Source of the DNA: Poindextera sp036494815
GTDB taxonomy: Bacteria > Pseudomonadota > Alphaproteobacteria > Caulobacterales > Caulobacteraceae
NCBI GenBank assembly: GCA_036494815.1
Contig: DASXNV010000100.1
Span: 79,543-143,542 of the forward strand
Length of the DNA: 64,000 nucleotides
Direction: 5' to 3'
The notes below the pieces were generated by a model, which did not search any database, was not told the origin of the DNA, and saw nothing but the letters and a program-made list of their open reading frames with translations. The position numbers were made by a program, and so were the translations under genes. The number at the start of each line of letters is the position of its first letter. Within the stretch, counting starts at the first letter, position 1. Positions 1 to 7,522 of the stretch are shown here, piece after piece.

Positions 1-65
1 CGGGCGTAGGCAGCGCCAAGCGATCAAGACTCGTCGGTCAGGCTGTAGCGATGTTCTGGTGGGAT

Positions 66-281
66 TTAAGCGCCGCCGATGAGCGCCGCCTCCTGATCGG
101 TCAGGTCGGCCGCCGCCAGCGCGTCACGGCGCCCCTGCTTCAGCTCGTGAAAGGTCTGGGCGGAGACGATATAGACAGTCTCGCGACCATATTTCGTGAC
201 CCTCACCGGCTCGCTCAGGGCGCGGTCATGAAAGGCCCCGAAGTTCTTTTGCACCTCGGACGATGGAGCGGTGATGGCCAT
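66..281 (-). CDS. Phd/YefM-type antitoxin
   Basis: This 71-residue protein begins MAITAPSSEVQKNFGAFHD and continues with the pattern PVRVTKYGRETVYIVSAQTF. That is the DNA-binding and dimerisation half of Phd/YefM type II antitoxins, which repress their own operon and neutralise a RelE/ParE or Doc-type toxin. The ATG has GGAG 9-12 bases upstream. The stop is TAA at 66-68, but the same frame continues for 13 sense codons (IPPEHRYSLTDES) to a TGA at 24-26. The toxin-binding tail may therefore have been cut by a nonsense change. A toxin gene would lie to the left of the window and is not visible. I am confident of the family; the pairing with a toxin is inferred. Confidence 0.8.
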   Translation of the reverse strand: MAITAPSSEVQKNFGAFHDRALSEPVRVTKYGRETVYIVSAQTFHELKQGRRDALAAADLTDQEAALIGGA

Positions 282-293
282 AGGATAATTCTC

Positions 294-313
294 CGTAAGT
301 TATCCATCTTACG
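294..313. promoter_or_regulatory. Candidate antitoxin autoregulatory operator
   Basis: A perfect inverted repeat, CGTAAG, eight spacer bases, then CTTACG, lies 12-32 bases upstream of the antitoxin ATG. The right arm is part of the palindrome TTACGTAA (309-316). Phd/YefM antitoxins usually bind such palindromes over their own promoter. Binding here is inferred from position and symmetry. Confidence 0.5.
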
Positions 314-370
314 TAAAATGAGCTTCTGGCGCAATCGCCTTGGCCTCGGCGACAGCCGACACTTCGCCCT

Positions 371-1135
371 TCACCCCGCGTCCGGCTGGTCGACGCGGCC
401 GGAGCCTGAGATGTTCACGGTTTCCGACCGCGGGCGGGTCACGAGCCGCACATCGCCGCTGCCGCTGATGTCGATCACTGCCTCACCCTTGGGATCCAGG
501 GTAGCGTCGCCGGAGCCGGCGATATGGACCCGGGCGTCGCCCAGTTTCAGCCCCGACAGGTCGGCGTCGCCAGAGCCGCTGATGCGCAGCTCGGCGCGCT
601 TGGCCTGACCCTCCGCCTTGGCCGTCCCCGAGCCCGAGATCTTCAGGGCCAGTTGGTCGCGGTTATAGCCGGCGATGGTCAGGTCGGCGTCGCCGTCGAT
701 GGAAAAGCTGTCCACGTCCGGCGCGGTCAGACTGATCTTCAGCCGACCATCGTCGAAATCGATCCCGTCGGCCTCGATCACCCCGTCCTGCACGCTCAGC
801 CGGCTGATCAGCTCCTCGGGCCCGCTGATGGTCAGCTGGATCTTGGGCCCTTGAGTGTAGGTCACGTCCGCCGGCACGTCGATCACCAGCCTGCGCCCGC
901 CCGGCCAGGTGAACTGGCGCGGCGTCGATGGCGCACCCGGGCGATCTGGGGCGGCGCGATCCTGCTCGTCAACGTCCGGGTGGCTCCAGTCGTGGGGATG
1001 GCTCCAATCGATGTGATGGACCACACCGCGATCGTCGATGAAGAACGGGCCGCCGGCGCTGGCGATCACCCCGGCGAAACAGCCGACGGCCAGCACAAAG
1101 CTGAAGGCGGCGATGAGGCAAAGGGTGCGGATCAT
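371..1135 (-). CDS. DUF2807 (GIN-domain) exported protein
   Basis: A 254-residue protein with an N-terminal hydrophobic segment (about residues 1-28, MIRTLCLIAAFSFVLAVG) that is a signal peptide or anchor. A His/Asp-rich linker follows. The C-terminal two thirds is built of repeated ISGSG / GSGDA turns typical of the DUF2807 'auto-transporter adhesin head GIN' beta-helix. The domain is common in bacterial envelopes and its biochemical role is unknown. The start codon overlaps the stop of the DUF1700 gene (ATGA, 1132-1135), so it is translated last in the padR-DUF1700-DUF2807 operon. PadR-linked genes of this kind usually respond to envelope stress; that role is inferred. Confidence 0.8.
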   Translation of the reverse strand: MIRTLCLIAAFSFVLAVGCFAGVIASAGGPFFIDDRGVVHHIDWSHPHDWSHPDVDEQDRAAPDRPGAPSTPRQFTWPGGRRLVIDVPADVTYTQGPKIQLTISGPEELISRLSVQDGVIEADGIDFDDGRLKISLTAPDVDSFSIDGDADLTIAGYNRDQLALKISGSGTAKAEGQAKRAELRISGSGDADLSGLKLGDARVHIAGSGDATLDPKGEAVIDISGSGDVRLVTRPRSETVNISGSGRVDQPDAG

Positions 1136-1707
1136 GTTGCGCTCCCCGCGGGATCCAGAGCCGGCTTGATCAGGCGCATATGCAACCGGCCGTACCAGAC
1201 CAGAGCGTTGACGAAGCCGATGGTGACCAGGCCAGTCAGCGATCCGATGAAGATGGCCACAGCCATGATCCCCAGGCCGCCCATCATGATCGCGGGCGTA
1301 GGCAGGCCGTGCACGAACACCGGCCCAGCCACGAACACCGCCGTTCCGGCGATGAAACAGCCGAGAGCGGCCATGGCGAAGCCGAACAGGGTCCCGCCCA
1401 CCGACATCAGGATCGGCAGCAGGATCAGAAGGTCGATGGCGCCCAGACCCAATATGGCGAAGATGGCGCTCGCGGCCGCCGAAGGATTGCGGGTCGCCTC
1501 CCAGTGTTTCACCGAGGCCTCGGCCCTCAGCTCGCGGGCCAGGCGGGCCGGGTCGCCCAGGGCGGCGGCGATCTCGGCCTCGCTGCGGCCGGCGGCGGCG
1601 CCCTCGGTGAAGTGGGCCTCATAGTCGGCGGCGATGTCGTCAGCCACCTGGGGCGGCAGGCCGCGCAGGCCCTCGCGCAGGCGGGACATGAACACCTGGC
1701 GGCTCAT
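1132..1707 (-). CDS. DUF1700 (HAAS-domain) membrane protein
   Basis: A 191-residue protein. Residues 1-60 (MSRQVFMSRLREGLRGLPPQ and on through DPARLAREL) form the small helical HAAS/DUF1700 domain found next to PadR regulators. The remainder has about three or four hydrophobic helices, so it is an inner-membrane protein. I place the start at the ATG at 1707 because it overlaps the padR stop as ATGA; an in-frame extension to 1755 lies inside padR. It probably acts with PadR and the downstream DUF2807 protein in an envelope-sensing operon. This is inferred from the conserved neighbourhood rather than from a known mechanism. Confidence 0.8.
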   Translation of the reverse strand: MSRQVFMSRLREGLRGLPPQVADDIAADYEAHFTEGAAAGRSEAEIAAALGDPARLARELRAEASVKHWEATRNPSAAASAIFAILGLGAIDLLILLPILMSVGGTLFGFAMAALGCFIAGTAVFVAGPVFVHGLPTPAIMMGGLGIMAVAIFIGSLTGLVTIGFVNALVWYGRLHMRLIKPALDPAGSAT

Positions 1708-2030
1708 GGTGCGGCTCCCAGGATCTCGTCGACCGCGGCCGAAAAGGCGGTCCATTCCGCCTTCTGCGCCGTAAAGCTCGACTGGCCGGCGGTGGTCAGC
1801 CGATAGTATTTACGCGGCGGCCCGGCCGAGCTTTCCACCAGATAGGTGTCCACCAGCCCGTCGGCCTGCATGCGCCGCATCAGCGGATAGATCGTGCCCT
1901 CGCCCATATCGATCCCCTTGGCGAGCCGGCTGGCGATGTCATAGGCATAGGCGTCGGCTTGGGAGAGCAGGGCGAGCACGCATAGCTCGAGCACCCCCTT
2001 CTTCAGCTGAACCTGCACCGCTTCGACCAC
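1704..2030 (-). CDS. PadR family transcriptional regulator
   Basis: A 108-residue protein with the PadR winged-helix pattern: LKKGVLELCVLALLSQADAY, then GTIYPLMRRMQADGLV, then GPPRKYYRLTTAG, and a short C-terminal helix. PadR proteins are dimeric repressors that bind palindromes at their own promoters. The GTG start at 2030 is supported by AGGAGG five bases upstream on the minus strand. It is the first gene of a three-gene operon, coupled by ATGA to the DUF1700 gene. A perfect 11-bp inverted repeat sits 38 bases upstream of the start and is the likely autoregulatory site. Confidence 0.9.
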   Translation of the reverse strand: MVEAVQVQLKKGVLELCVLALLSQADAYAYDIASRLAKGIDMGEGTIYPLMRRMQADGLVDTYLVESSAGPPRKYYRLTTAGQSSFTAQKAEWTAFSAAVDEILGAAP

Positions 2031-2067
2031 CGGACGGCCTCCTTTCGACGCGGTAGGGTGTATCGCC

Positions 2068-2092
2068 AGCTACCTTGCCGCGCAAGGTAGCT
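2068..2092. promoter_or_regulatory. Perfect palindrome upstream of padR (operator)
   Basis: Two 11-bp arms, AGCTACCTTGC and its exact complement, flank a three-base spacer. The core TACCTTGC / GCAAGGTA resembles operators described for PadR proteins. A second, weaker inverted repeat (ATGAAC, four bases, GTTCAT) follows at 2097-2112. Both lie between padR and the divergent lipoprotein gene, so PadR may control both directions. Confidence 0.6.
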
Positions 2093-2142
2093 TGTTATGA
2101 ACAATAGTTCATGATGGATGCGGCGCCGTTCGGCGAACCCAC

Positions 2143-2185
2143 TTGACAATAGGCGCCAAGGGCTCACGATCACGAAACCGTGATC
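2143..2185 (+). promoter_or_regulatory. Candidate promoter and stem-loop before lipoprotein gene
   Basis: A consensus -35 element TTGACA is at 2143-2148. Downstream, GATCACG (2168-2174) and CGTGATC (2179-2185) form a 7-bp stem with loop AAAC, either in the 5' leader or over the start region. I cannot identify a convincing -10 hexamer. Confidence 0.35.
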
Positions 2186-2209
2186 TCCTGTTCCCGAGAG
2201 GAACTCCAG

Positions 2210-2656
2210 ATGAATCCCAGGTTCGTCGCCGTTATCGCATTGGCTGGTCTGACCCTCGGGGGCTGCAAGCGACTATCCGACTCCGCGGCGGAACTCGGCG
2301 ATCATCACGGCCGCTATTCAAGCGTCGGCATCTATGGCCCCAGCCGACAGTGGACCAAGCTGGCCGTTGTGCAACAGGCCAAGGACCCCCAGACGGCCCA
2401 GCTGATCGACGACCAAGTCATCATCGTCGTTCAGAACAGCGCCACCGGCGAAGTGCGCGCCTGCGGCGACCTGACCGGCTATTGCATTGGCATGAACCCG
2501 TGGAAAACAGCCCTGGTCTCCGCCCAGATCGCACCCCTGAAGCTGACCGAACACAGACCCCCGGACGAACCCGACGCCACCGTTGCGATCACCGCCAAAG
2601 GCTCAGATTCCGAGGCGGCGAAGGAAAAGGACGATAAGGCGTCCTCCTCTCAATAA
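2210..2656 (+). CDS. Small lipoprotein of unknown function
   Basis: A 148-residue protein starting MNPRFVAVIALAGLTLGGCK. The lipobox LGGC gives lipidation at Cys19-Cys20 of a short signal peptide. The mature part is hydrophilic and ends in an acidic/lysine/serine tail. I do not recognise a domain. The ATG at 2210 is chosen because AGAGGA lies 7 bases upstream and it opens the signal peptide directly; a GTG at 2180 would add ten residues before it. An overlapping frame (2143-2637) is also open but has no export signal and an Arg/Pro-rich shadow composition. It is divergent from the padR operon and separated from it by the palindromic operator. Confidence 0.7.
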   Translation: MNPRFVAVIALAGLTLGGCKRLSDSAAELGDHHGRYSSVGIYGPSRQWTKLAVVQQAKDPQTAQLIDDQVIIVVQNSATGEVRACGDLTGYCIGMNPWKTALVSAQIAPLKLTEHRPPDEPDATVAITAKGSDSEAAKEKDDKASSSQ

Positions 2657-2722
2657 GGACCTTGCCTCGACCGGTCGCCACGGGCGAAGCCGAGTGCGGT
2701 CACGACTCAAGCAGACATCCTC

Positions 2723-2750
2723 TAGTTGGGCTCTGGTAGTTGGGCTCTGG
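2723..2750. repeat. 14-bp perfect tandem duplication
   Basis: TAGTTGGGCTCTGG occurs twice head to tail (2723-2736 and 2737-2750) in the gap between the lipoprotein and the MFS gene. It is non-coding and looks like a recent slippage event. Confidence 0.7.
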
Positions 2751-2888
2751 GCGCTCCGGTCAAAGCCGGTCAGGCTGCTTGAACCTCAGGCCTTGCCTCC
2801 CAGCGCGACCAACATTGACGCCGTTCGACGATCCGTGCGCCAATGATCGCAACAACAGCGCTCAGTTGAGCGACTCGGGGAGTCATCG

Positions 2889-4124
2889 ATGGCGGCGACA
2901 CGACCGTTACCGCCGGCTTGGCTGATGGGGTTCGGGTTCCTGCCCCTGGGCCTGAACGGGGCGATCTTGCTGATCACCGTTCCGCAGCTCCTGGCCGCCA
3001 ATCATGTTCCCGAGCCGCAGATCGCCTCCATCACGGCGATTGGGCTCTTCCCCAGCTTTGGATGTTTCCTTCTGGGGCCTCTGCTCGACTGGCGCTACAG
3101 CCGCAAAGCCTATTCCATCAGCCTGACCATCTTGGGCGCGCTGTGCGCCTTTGGCGCCCTGATCTCCATCAACAATCTTCCCTTGCTGACGGCCCTGCTG
3201 TTCATGGCCAACCTTGCCATATCCATGGTGGTGGCGGCCGTCGGGGGATGGTTCGGCAACCTCACCGAGACCAGCCAGAAGGGCGCGCTGGGCGCCTGGC
3301 TCAATGTCGCCAACGGCGTTGGTTTCGGCGTGGCGGCCGCCGTCGCCATCGGCCTGCTGAGGGGGCTGCCCTATGGTCTGGGGGCGGGAATTCTCAGCGG
3401 CCTCATCCTGCTCGCCCTGCCGCTCTATTGGATCGTGCCCTGTCCGCCGGCGGACAGCCGCCTGGCCAGCGAGAGCATTCGCGATTTCACCCGGGACGTT
3501 CTGGCCCTGCTCAAGCGGCCTTCGGTCTTGTGGACCCTGCTGCTGTTTCTGCTGCCTGCCGCGTCCTTCGCCCTGACCAACACCCTGGGCGGCATGGGCC
3601 ACGACTTCCACACCTCGGAATCCCTCGTCGGGCTTCTGGGCGGCGCCGGAGCGTCCGGGGCGGGGGTCGTGGGCAGCCTGCTTATCCCCAGGATCGAGAA
3701 GTTCGTCGCGCCGAGGCCGCTCTACCTCTCAGTCGGAATCGTCGGCGCCCTGTTTACGCTGGGGCTGGTGGCGCTGCCGCACAACCCGGCCACCTTTGGC
3801 GCCGCCATGCTGGCCGAGAACTTTTTCCAGGGCGCGGCCTTCTCGGTCCAAAACGTCATCATCCTGCGAACCATCGGCCATAACAATCCGCTCGCCGCCA
3901 CCCAGTTTGGGCTGCTGACAGCCGCCGTCAGCCTGCCGCTTGACTATATGCAGGTCGTCGACGGCAACGCCTACGCCCTGTTCGGCGGCGTCAATGGCAG
4001 CTACCTCGCCGACGCCCTGGTCAGCGGGGTCTTCTGCCTGATTCTGGGCCTGGTGATCTGGCTCTTCCGCGCCAGAATCGCCCGGACGGACAGCCTGGCT
4101 GAAGGCGTCGCCGAACCCGTCTAG
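2889..4124 (+). CDS. MFS permease, AmpG-like
   Basis: A 411-residue protein with about twelve hydrophobic helices. After helix 2 it has the loop GPLLDWRYSRK, the position of the MFS motif A (G-x-L-x-D-R-x-G). The overall pattern resembles AmpG-type muropeptide permeases and other PAT-family carriers, which import through the inner membrane by proton symport. The ATG at 2889 has GGGGAG six bases upstream. It is a single gene followed by a palindromic element that could end transcription. The substrate cannot be read from the sequence; AmpG-like is a fold-level statement, and a sugar or drug MFS remains possible. Confidence 0.75.
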   Translation: MAATRPLPPAWLMGFGFLPLGLNGAILLITVPQLLAANHVPEPQIASITAIGLFPSFGCFLLGPLLDWRYSRKAYSISLTILGALCAFGALISINNLPLLTALLFMANLAISMVVAAVGGWFGNLTETSQKGALGAWLNVANGVGFGVAAAVAIGLLRGLPYGLGAGILSGLILLALPLYWIVPCPPADSRLASESIRDFTRDVLALLKRPSVLWTLLLFLLPAASFALTNTLGGMGHDFHTSESLVGLLGGAGASGAGVVGSLLIPRIEKFVAPRPLYLSVGIVGALFTLGLVALPHNPATFGAAMLAENFFQGAAFSVQNVIILRTIGHNNPLAATQFGLLTAAVSLPLDYMQVVDGNAYALFGGVNGSYLADALVSGVFCLILGLVIWLFRARIARTDSLAEGVAEPV

Positions 4125-4240
4125 ATCACGATGATTTTGGATCGAATCGATCCAAAATCATAAACGTGATCGATTCTATAAGCTTAGAGCGGGTTGTGGG
4201 CGGAAAACCGCTTCGCACTTTTCCTCAACCCGCTCTAGGG
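4125..4240. repeat. Bipartite palindromic intergenic element
   Basis: Two cruciforms lie side by side. The first has 14-bp perfect arms ATGATTTTGGATCG (4131-4144) and its complement (4148-4161), with outer arms ATCACG (4125-4130) and CGTGAT (4165-4170). The second has 12-bp arms TAGAGCGGGTTG (4185-4196) and its complement (4226-4237), enclosing a GCGG-AAAA-CCGC hairpin (4200-4211). It sits between the converging MFS and SDR genes and could terminate both. From memory, similar composite elements recur in Caulobacterales and rhizobial genomes. It is the only copy here. Confidence 0.75.
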
Positions 4241-4257
4241 TGGAGAGGTTCGTTCGG

Positions 4258-4986
4258 TCAGACGACGGATCCGCCGCCGTCCACCCTCAGCACCTGGCCG
4301 GTCGTGTAGCCCCCGCGCATCAGATAGAGGTAGGCCTCGGCGGCTTCGGCGGGGTCGGCGCTGCGCGGCAGCGGCAGCCGGGCGGTGAGATTCTGTAGCA
4401 TCGCCTCGGGCATCTGTTTCGTCCGCTCGGTCAGCACGAGACCCAGGCAGACCGCGTTGACGCGTATGGGCGCCAGATCGACCGCAAGGCCCAAGGTGAG
4501 ATGCTCCACCGCGCCCACCACCGCCGTCGTGACCGGAGCGCCTTTCATGGGCCGGTGCGCCAGCATACCGCCGGTCAGAGTGAATGAGCCGCCCTCGGCG
4601 ATGGTCCGGCAGCCGTACTTGGCCACAGTCAACGCCCCCCAGAACCGCACGGCGAAGCCGGCCTGCGCCGTGGCCAGATCCAGGTCGCGCGTGGGCGCAA
4701 ACATGCTCCCGCCCCAGTCCCCCGCCGTGAACGCCAAGTGATCGAACGGGCCGAGCGTCTCGAAGAAGCCGGCGACACTGGCCTCGTCGCTGACGTCGAC
4801 CACAAACCCGGTCGCGCCCCCGCCGAGCCGCTTCACCGCCGCCTGGACATTGGCCTCGTGGCTGGAGGCGATGACCACCCGGGCGCCGTCCTCCTGCGCG
4901 GCCGCGGCCACGGCGAAACCGACACCCGAGGCGCCGCCGATGACCACTACGCATTTCCCACTAAGTGACTTCGACGACGCTTCCAA
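4258..4986 (-). CDS. SDR-fold protein lacking catalytic Tyr/Lys
   Basis: A 242-residue Rossmann protein of classical SDR length. The nucleotide-binding motif GGASGVGF is at 17-24, and the C-terminal TGQVLRVDGGGSVV is also typical. Aligning EHLTLGLAVDLAPIRVN to the usual YxxxK helix puts Thr153 where the catalytic Tyr should be and Val157 where the Lys should be. The Ser position reads GGSFTLTGG. A normal SDR dehydrogenase reaction is therefore unlikely. It may be a divergent or atypical SDR, a regulator, or may use a different chemistry. It is transcribed leftward and is separated from the thiolase gene by a terminator, so it is not clearly co-transcribed with it. Confidence 0.8.
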   Translation of the reverse strand: MEASSKSLSGKCVVVIGGASGVGFAVAAAAQEDGARVVIASSHEANVQAAVKRLGGGATGFVVDVSDEASVAGFFETLGPFDHLAFTAGDWGGSMFAPTRDLDLATAQAGFAVRFWGALTVAKYGCRTIAEGGSFTLTGGMLAHRPMKGAPVTTAVVGAVEHLTLGLAVDLAPIRVNAVCLGLVLTERTKQMPEAMLQNLTARLPLPRSADPAEAAEAYLYLMRGGYTTGQVLRVDGGGSVV

Positions 4987-5127
4987 GGCGCTCTCCCCCT
5001 ATCTTGTTCGGGCTGCACGCTTCGCAGTCTTACGTGCGGACTATCCTGCATGGCTCAGAGCGGGAAAAGCCTTGAGGTTATAGGGGCATGAAAACTAACA
5101 CCCTGAAAGCCGCGGCGTCGACGGCGC

Positions 5128-5157
5128 AAAAAAGGCGCGGACCCTTCGGCCCGCGCC
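5128..5157 (-). terminator. Rho-independent terminator after thiolase gene
   Basis: On the minus strand a GC-rich stem (GGCGCGG paired with CCGCGCC, inner GG/CC pairs) is followed directly by TTTTTT. It lies 28 bases beyond the thiolase stop codon. Confidence 0.8.
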
Positions 5158-5184
5158 GCTCTCAAATCAGCCGGTAAGATGTTC

Positions 5185-6357
5185 TTACAGCCGCTCGACG
5201 ATGGTCACATTGGCCAGGCCGCCGCCTTCGCACATGGTCTGCAGGCCATAGCGCTTGCCCCGGTTCTTCAGGGCGTAGATCAGGGTCGACATCAGCTTGG
5301 TGCCCGAGCCGCCAAGGGGGTGGCCCAGGGCGATGGCGCCGCCATTGACGTTCAGGCGGTCCGGATCGGCGCCGGTGACTTGCAGCCAGGCCTTGGGCAC
5401 CGAAGCGAAGGCTTCGTTGACTTCGAACAGGTCGATGTCGTCGATGCTCATGCCGGCTTTTTTCAAGGCGCGTAGGGTGGCGGGGATGGGAGCTTCCAGC
5501 ATGATCACCGGGTCGCCGCCGATCACGGTCATGTGGTGGATGCGGGCCAGGGGCTCGACGCCCAGGGTCTTTAGGCCAGCCTCATTGACCACCATCACGC
5601 CCGAGGCGCCGTCGCAGATCTGGCTGGAGGTGGCGGCGGTCAGGGCGCCGCCTTCCTGCAGCAGTTTCACGCCGCGCACGCCGTCCAGGCTGACGTCATA
5701 GCGGATGCCTTCGTCGGCGGTGTGCAGCTCGGTCTTGCCATCGGCCGTGGTGATCTCGATGGCGACGATCTCATCCTTGAATGCGCCGCCTTGCGTGGCG
5801 GCGATGGCGCGCTGCTGGCTGGTGAAGCCGAATTGATCCAGGTCGTCCTTGGACAGGCCGTACTTCTTGGCGATCATCTCGGCGCCGACGAACTGGCTGA
5901 ACTGGATGTTGGGATAGCGCTCCTCCATCCGCGGGCTCTTGGAATGGCCCATGCCGGCCTTGAACGGCAGGATCGCCGGGGTGCCCATGGGCACGCGGCT
6001 CATGCTTTCGACGCCGGAGGCGATGACGATGTCCATCGCCCCCGACATCACCGCTTGGGCGGCGAAGTGCAGGGCCTGTTGCGAGGAGCCGCACTGGCGG
6101 TCCACCGAGGTGGCCGGCACGCTTTCGGGCAGCTTGGAAGCGAGAACGGCGTTGCGGGCGATATTGGTAGACTGTTCGCCGGCCTGGCCGACGCAGCCCA
6201 TGATCACGTCTTCCACAAGGGCCGGGTCGGCGCCGGTGCGGTCGATCAGGCTGTCCAGAACCGAACCGGCCAGATCCGCGGGGTGCCAGCCGGAAAGCCG
6301 ACCGCCCTTGCGACCGCCGGCGGTGCGCGCCGCCGCGACGATATAAGCTTCGCCCAT
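5185..6357 (-). CDS. Thiolase (acetyl-CoA C-acyltransferase)
   Basis: A 390-residue thiolase catalysing the CoA-dependent cleavage of 3-ketoacyl-CoA, or the reverse condensation. The nucleophilic Cys is Cys89 (SVDRQCGSSQQA). The GGAIALGHPLGGSG motif supplies the catalytic His, and the C-terminal MCEGGGLANV supplies the second Cys. The CEGGG form, rather than CIGGG, is typical of fatty-acid and steroid-side-chain thiolases of the FadA5/FadA6 kind. The start is the ATG at 6357, with GGAG upstream; a 38-codon in-frame extension has no thiolase homology. It is monocistronic between a terminator and the divergent rlmJ gene. Beta-oxidation is the likely role; the exact substrate is open. Confidence 0.9.
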   Translation of the reverse strand: MGEAYIVAAARTAGGRKGGRLSGWHPADLAGSVLDSLIDRTGADPALVEDVIMGCVGQAGEQSTNIARNAVLASKLPESVPATSVDRQCGSSQQALHFAAQAVMSGAMDIVIASGVESMSRVPMGTPAILPFKAGMGHSKSPRMEERYPNIQFSQFVGAEMIAKKYGLSKDDLDQFGFTSQQRAIAATQGGAFKDEIVAIEITTADGKTELHTADEGIRYDVSLDGVRGVKLLQEGGALTAATSSQICDGASGVMVVNEAGLKTLGVEPLARIHHMTVIGGDPVIMLEAPIPATLRALKKAGMSIDDIDLFEVNEAFASVPKAWLQVTGADPDRLNVNGGAIALGHPLGGSGTKLMSTLIYALKNRGKRYGLQTMCEGGGLANVTIVERL

Positions 6358-6579
6358 TGAAATTCTCCAGAGGTTATCGCTGATGACTTGACCGATCAGA
6401 TCGCCCTTCACGCCCGGGATGGCAAGGCCCTTTCCCCACGCGTCAAGCGACGGATGCGTCAACCCCTTCAAGACGTTGCGGAAGGGGTGGAAGTTTTTTC
6501 ACGACCTCCGGCGACCAGCGGCCCTTGCAGCGCCTGTCGCTCGGACCGATACCCATCCCATGACCTCAGAGCTGCGCGC

Positions 6580-7404
6580 GTGAACTACCGCCACCATTTC
6601 CATGCCGGCAACTTCGCCGATTTGGTCAAGCACGCCGGCCTGCTGGCCCTGCTGGAGGCGCTGAAGCGCGCGCCCGGCCCCCTGACCGTGATCGACACCC
6701 ATGCCGGCGCCGGCCTCTATGACCTGCGCGGCGAGATGGCGGTGAAGTCAGGCGAGGCGGCGGCGGGGGTCGTGCGGCTGATGGAGGACAAGGTCGCTCC
6801 GGCGGTGTTCGAGCCCCTGAAAGCGGCGGTGCGGCGGGCCAATCCCGCTGGTGGCCTGCGCTTCTATCCCGGCTCGCCGGCCCTGACCGTGGGCGCCCTG
6901 GGCCCCAAGGATCGGCTGGTCGCCTGCGAGCTGCGCGACGAGGACGCCCGCACCTTGCGGCTCAATCTGAAAGCCGGGCAGGGGGTGGAGATCGTCGTCG
7001 CCGACGGCTACGCCACGGCAGTGGCGAAGGCCCCGGCCAAGGGTTCGGCCCTGGTGCTGATCGACCCGCCGTTCGAGCGGGCCGACGACTATGTCCAGAT
7101 CCAGCGCTGCGTGGCCGCCCTGCTGCGGCGTAATCGGCAGATCCCGGTGATGGTCTGGCTGCCGCTGAAGGATCTGGAGACCTTTGACGGCCTTCTGCGC
7201 GGCTTGGAGGATCTCGACCCGCCGCCCGTGCTGGTGGCCGAGGCGCGGCTGCGGCCCCTGACCGATCCCATGAAGATGAACGGCTGCGCCCTGTTGCTGC
7301 TGAACGCGCCGGACGGTCTGGAAGAGGTCTTGCGCGCGGCCTGTGGCTGGGTGGTCAGCGCTCTCGGCGAGCCGGGCGGCGAAGCCCGAGTCTGGCGTTT
7401 GTGA
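6580..7404 (+). CDS. rlmJ: 23S rRNA adenine-2030 N6-methyltransferase
   Basis: A 274-residue protein starting (GTG) VNYRHHFHAGNFADLVKH, the invariant RlmJ N-terminus. The methyltransferase motif DTHAGAGLYDL binds AdoMet, and the catalytic motif D162-P-P-F165 follows as LIDPPFERADDY. RlmJ methylates N6 of A2030 in 23S rRNA. An ATG-rich in-frame extension to 6388 is rejected because the family begins at NYRH. It is divergent from the thiolase gene. Confidence 0.93.
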   Translation: MNYRHHFHAGNFADLVKHAGLLALLEALKRAPGPLTVIDTHAGAGLYDLRGEMAVKSGEAAAGVVRLMEDKVAPAVFEPLKAAVRRANPAGGLRFYPGSPALTVGALGPKDRLVACELRDEDARTLRLNLKAGQGVEIVVADGYATAVAKAPAKGSALVLIDPPFERADDYVQIQRCVAALLRRNRQIPVMVWLPLKDLETFDGLLRGLEDLDPPPVLVAEARLRPLTDPMKMNGCALLLLNAPDGLEEVLRAACGWVVSALGEPGGEARVWRL

Positions 7405-7522
7405 GGCGTTTTCGCCTTCCGCTGCGGAAAGTCGCTGATCGCGCGATTTTGCGAGTGCGAGCGGTTGAGGTTGTGTTATGCTGCGCTGCACAATTCTTCA
7501 GCGCGGTGCAGCAGGAGTGCGT

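Noticed and set aside
524..1624. 366-codon plus-strand frame
   Set aside because: It runs across two well-supported minus-strand genes (DUF2807 and DUF1700) and has no ribosome-binding site or recognisable domain.
2143..2637. Alternative plus-strand frame overlapping the lipoprotein gene
   Set aside because: It is Arg/Pro/Gly-rich without signal peptide, and its start coincides with a -35-like element. The lipoprotein frame has a lipobox and ribosome-binding site.
4125..4240. Structured intergenic sequence considered as a riboswitch or tRNA-like RNA
   Set aside because: It consists of simple nested palindromes between convergent genes and does not lead into any coding sequence.
5185..6471. 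Longer thiolase start at 6471
   Set aside because: The extra 38 residues are not thiolase-like, and the internal ATG at 6357 has a ribosome-binding site and the family N-terminus.
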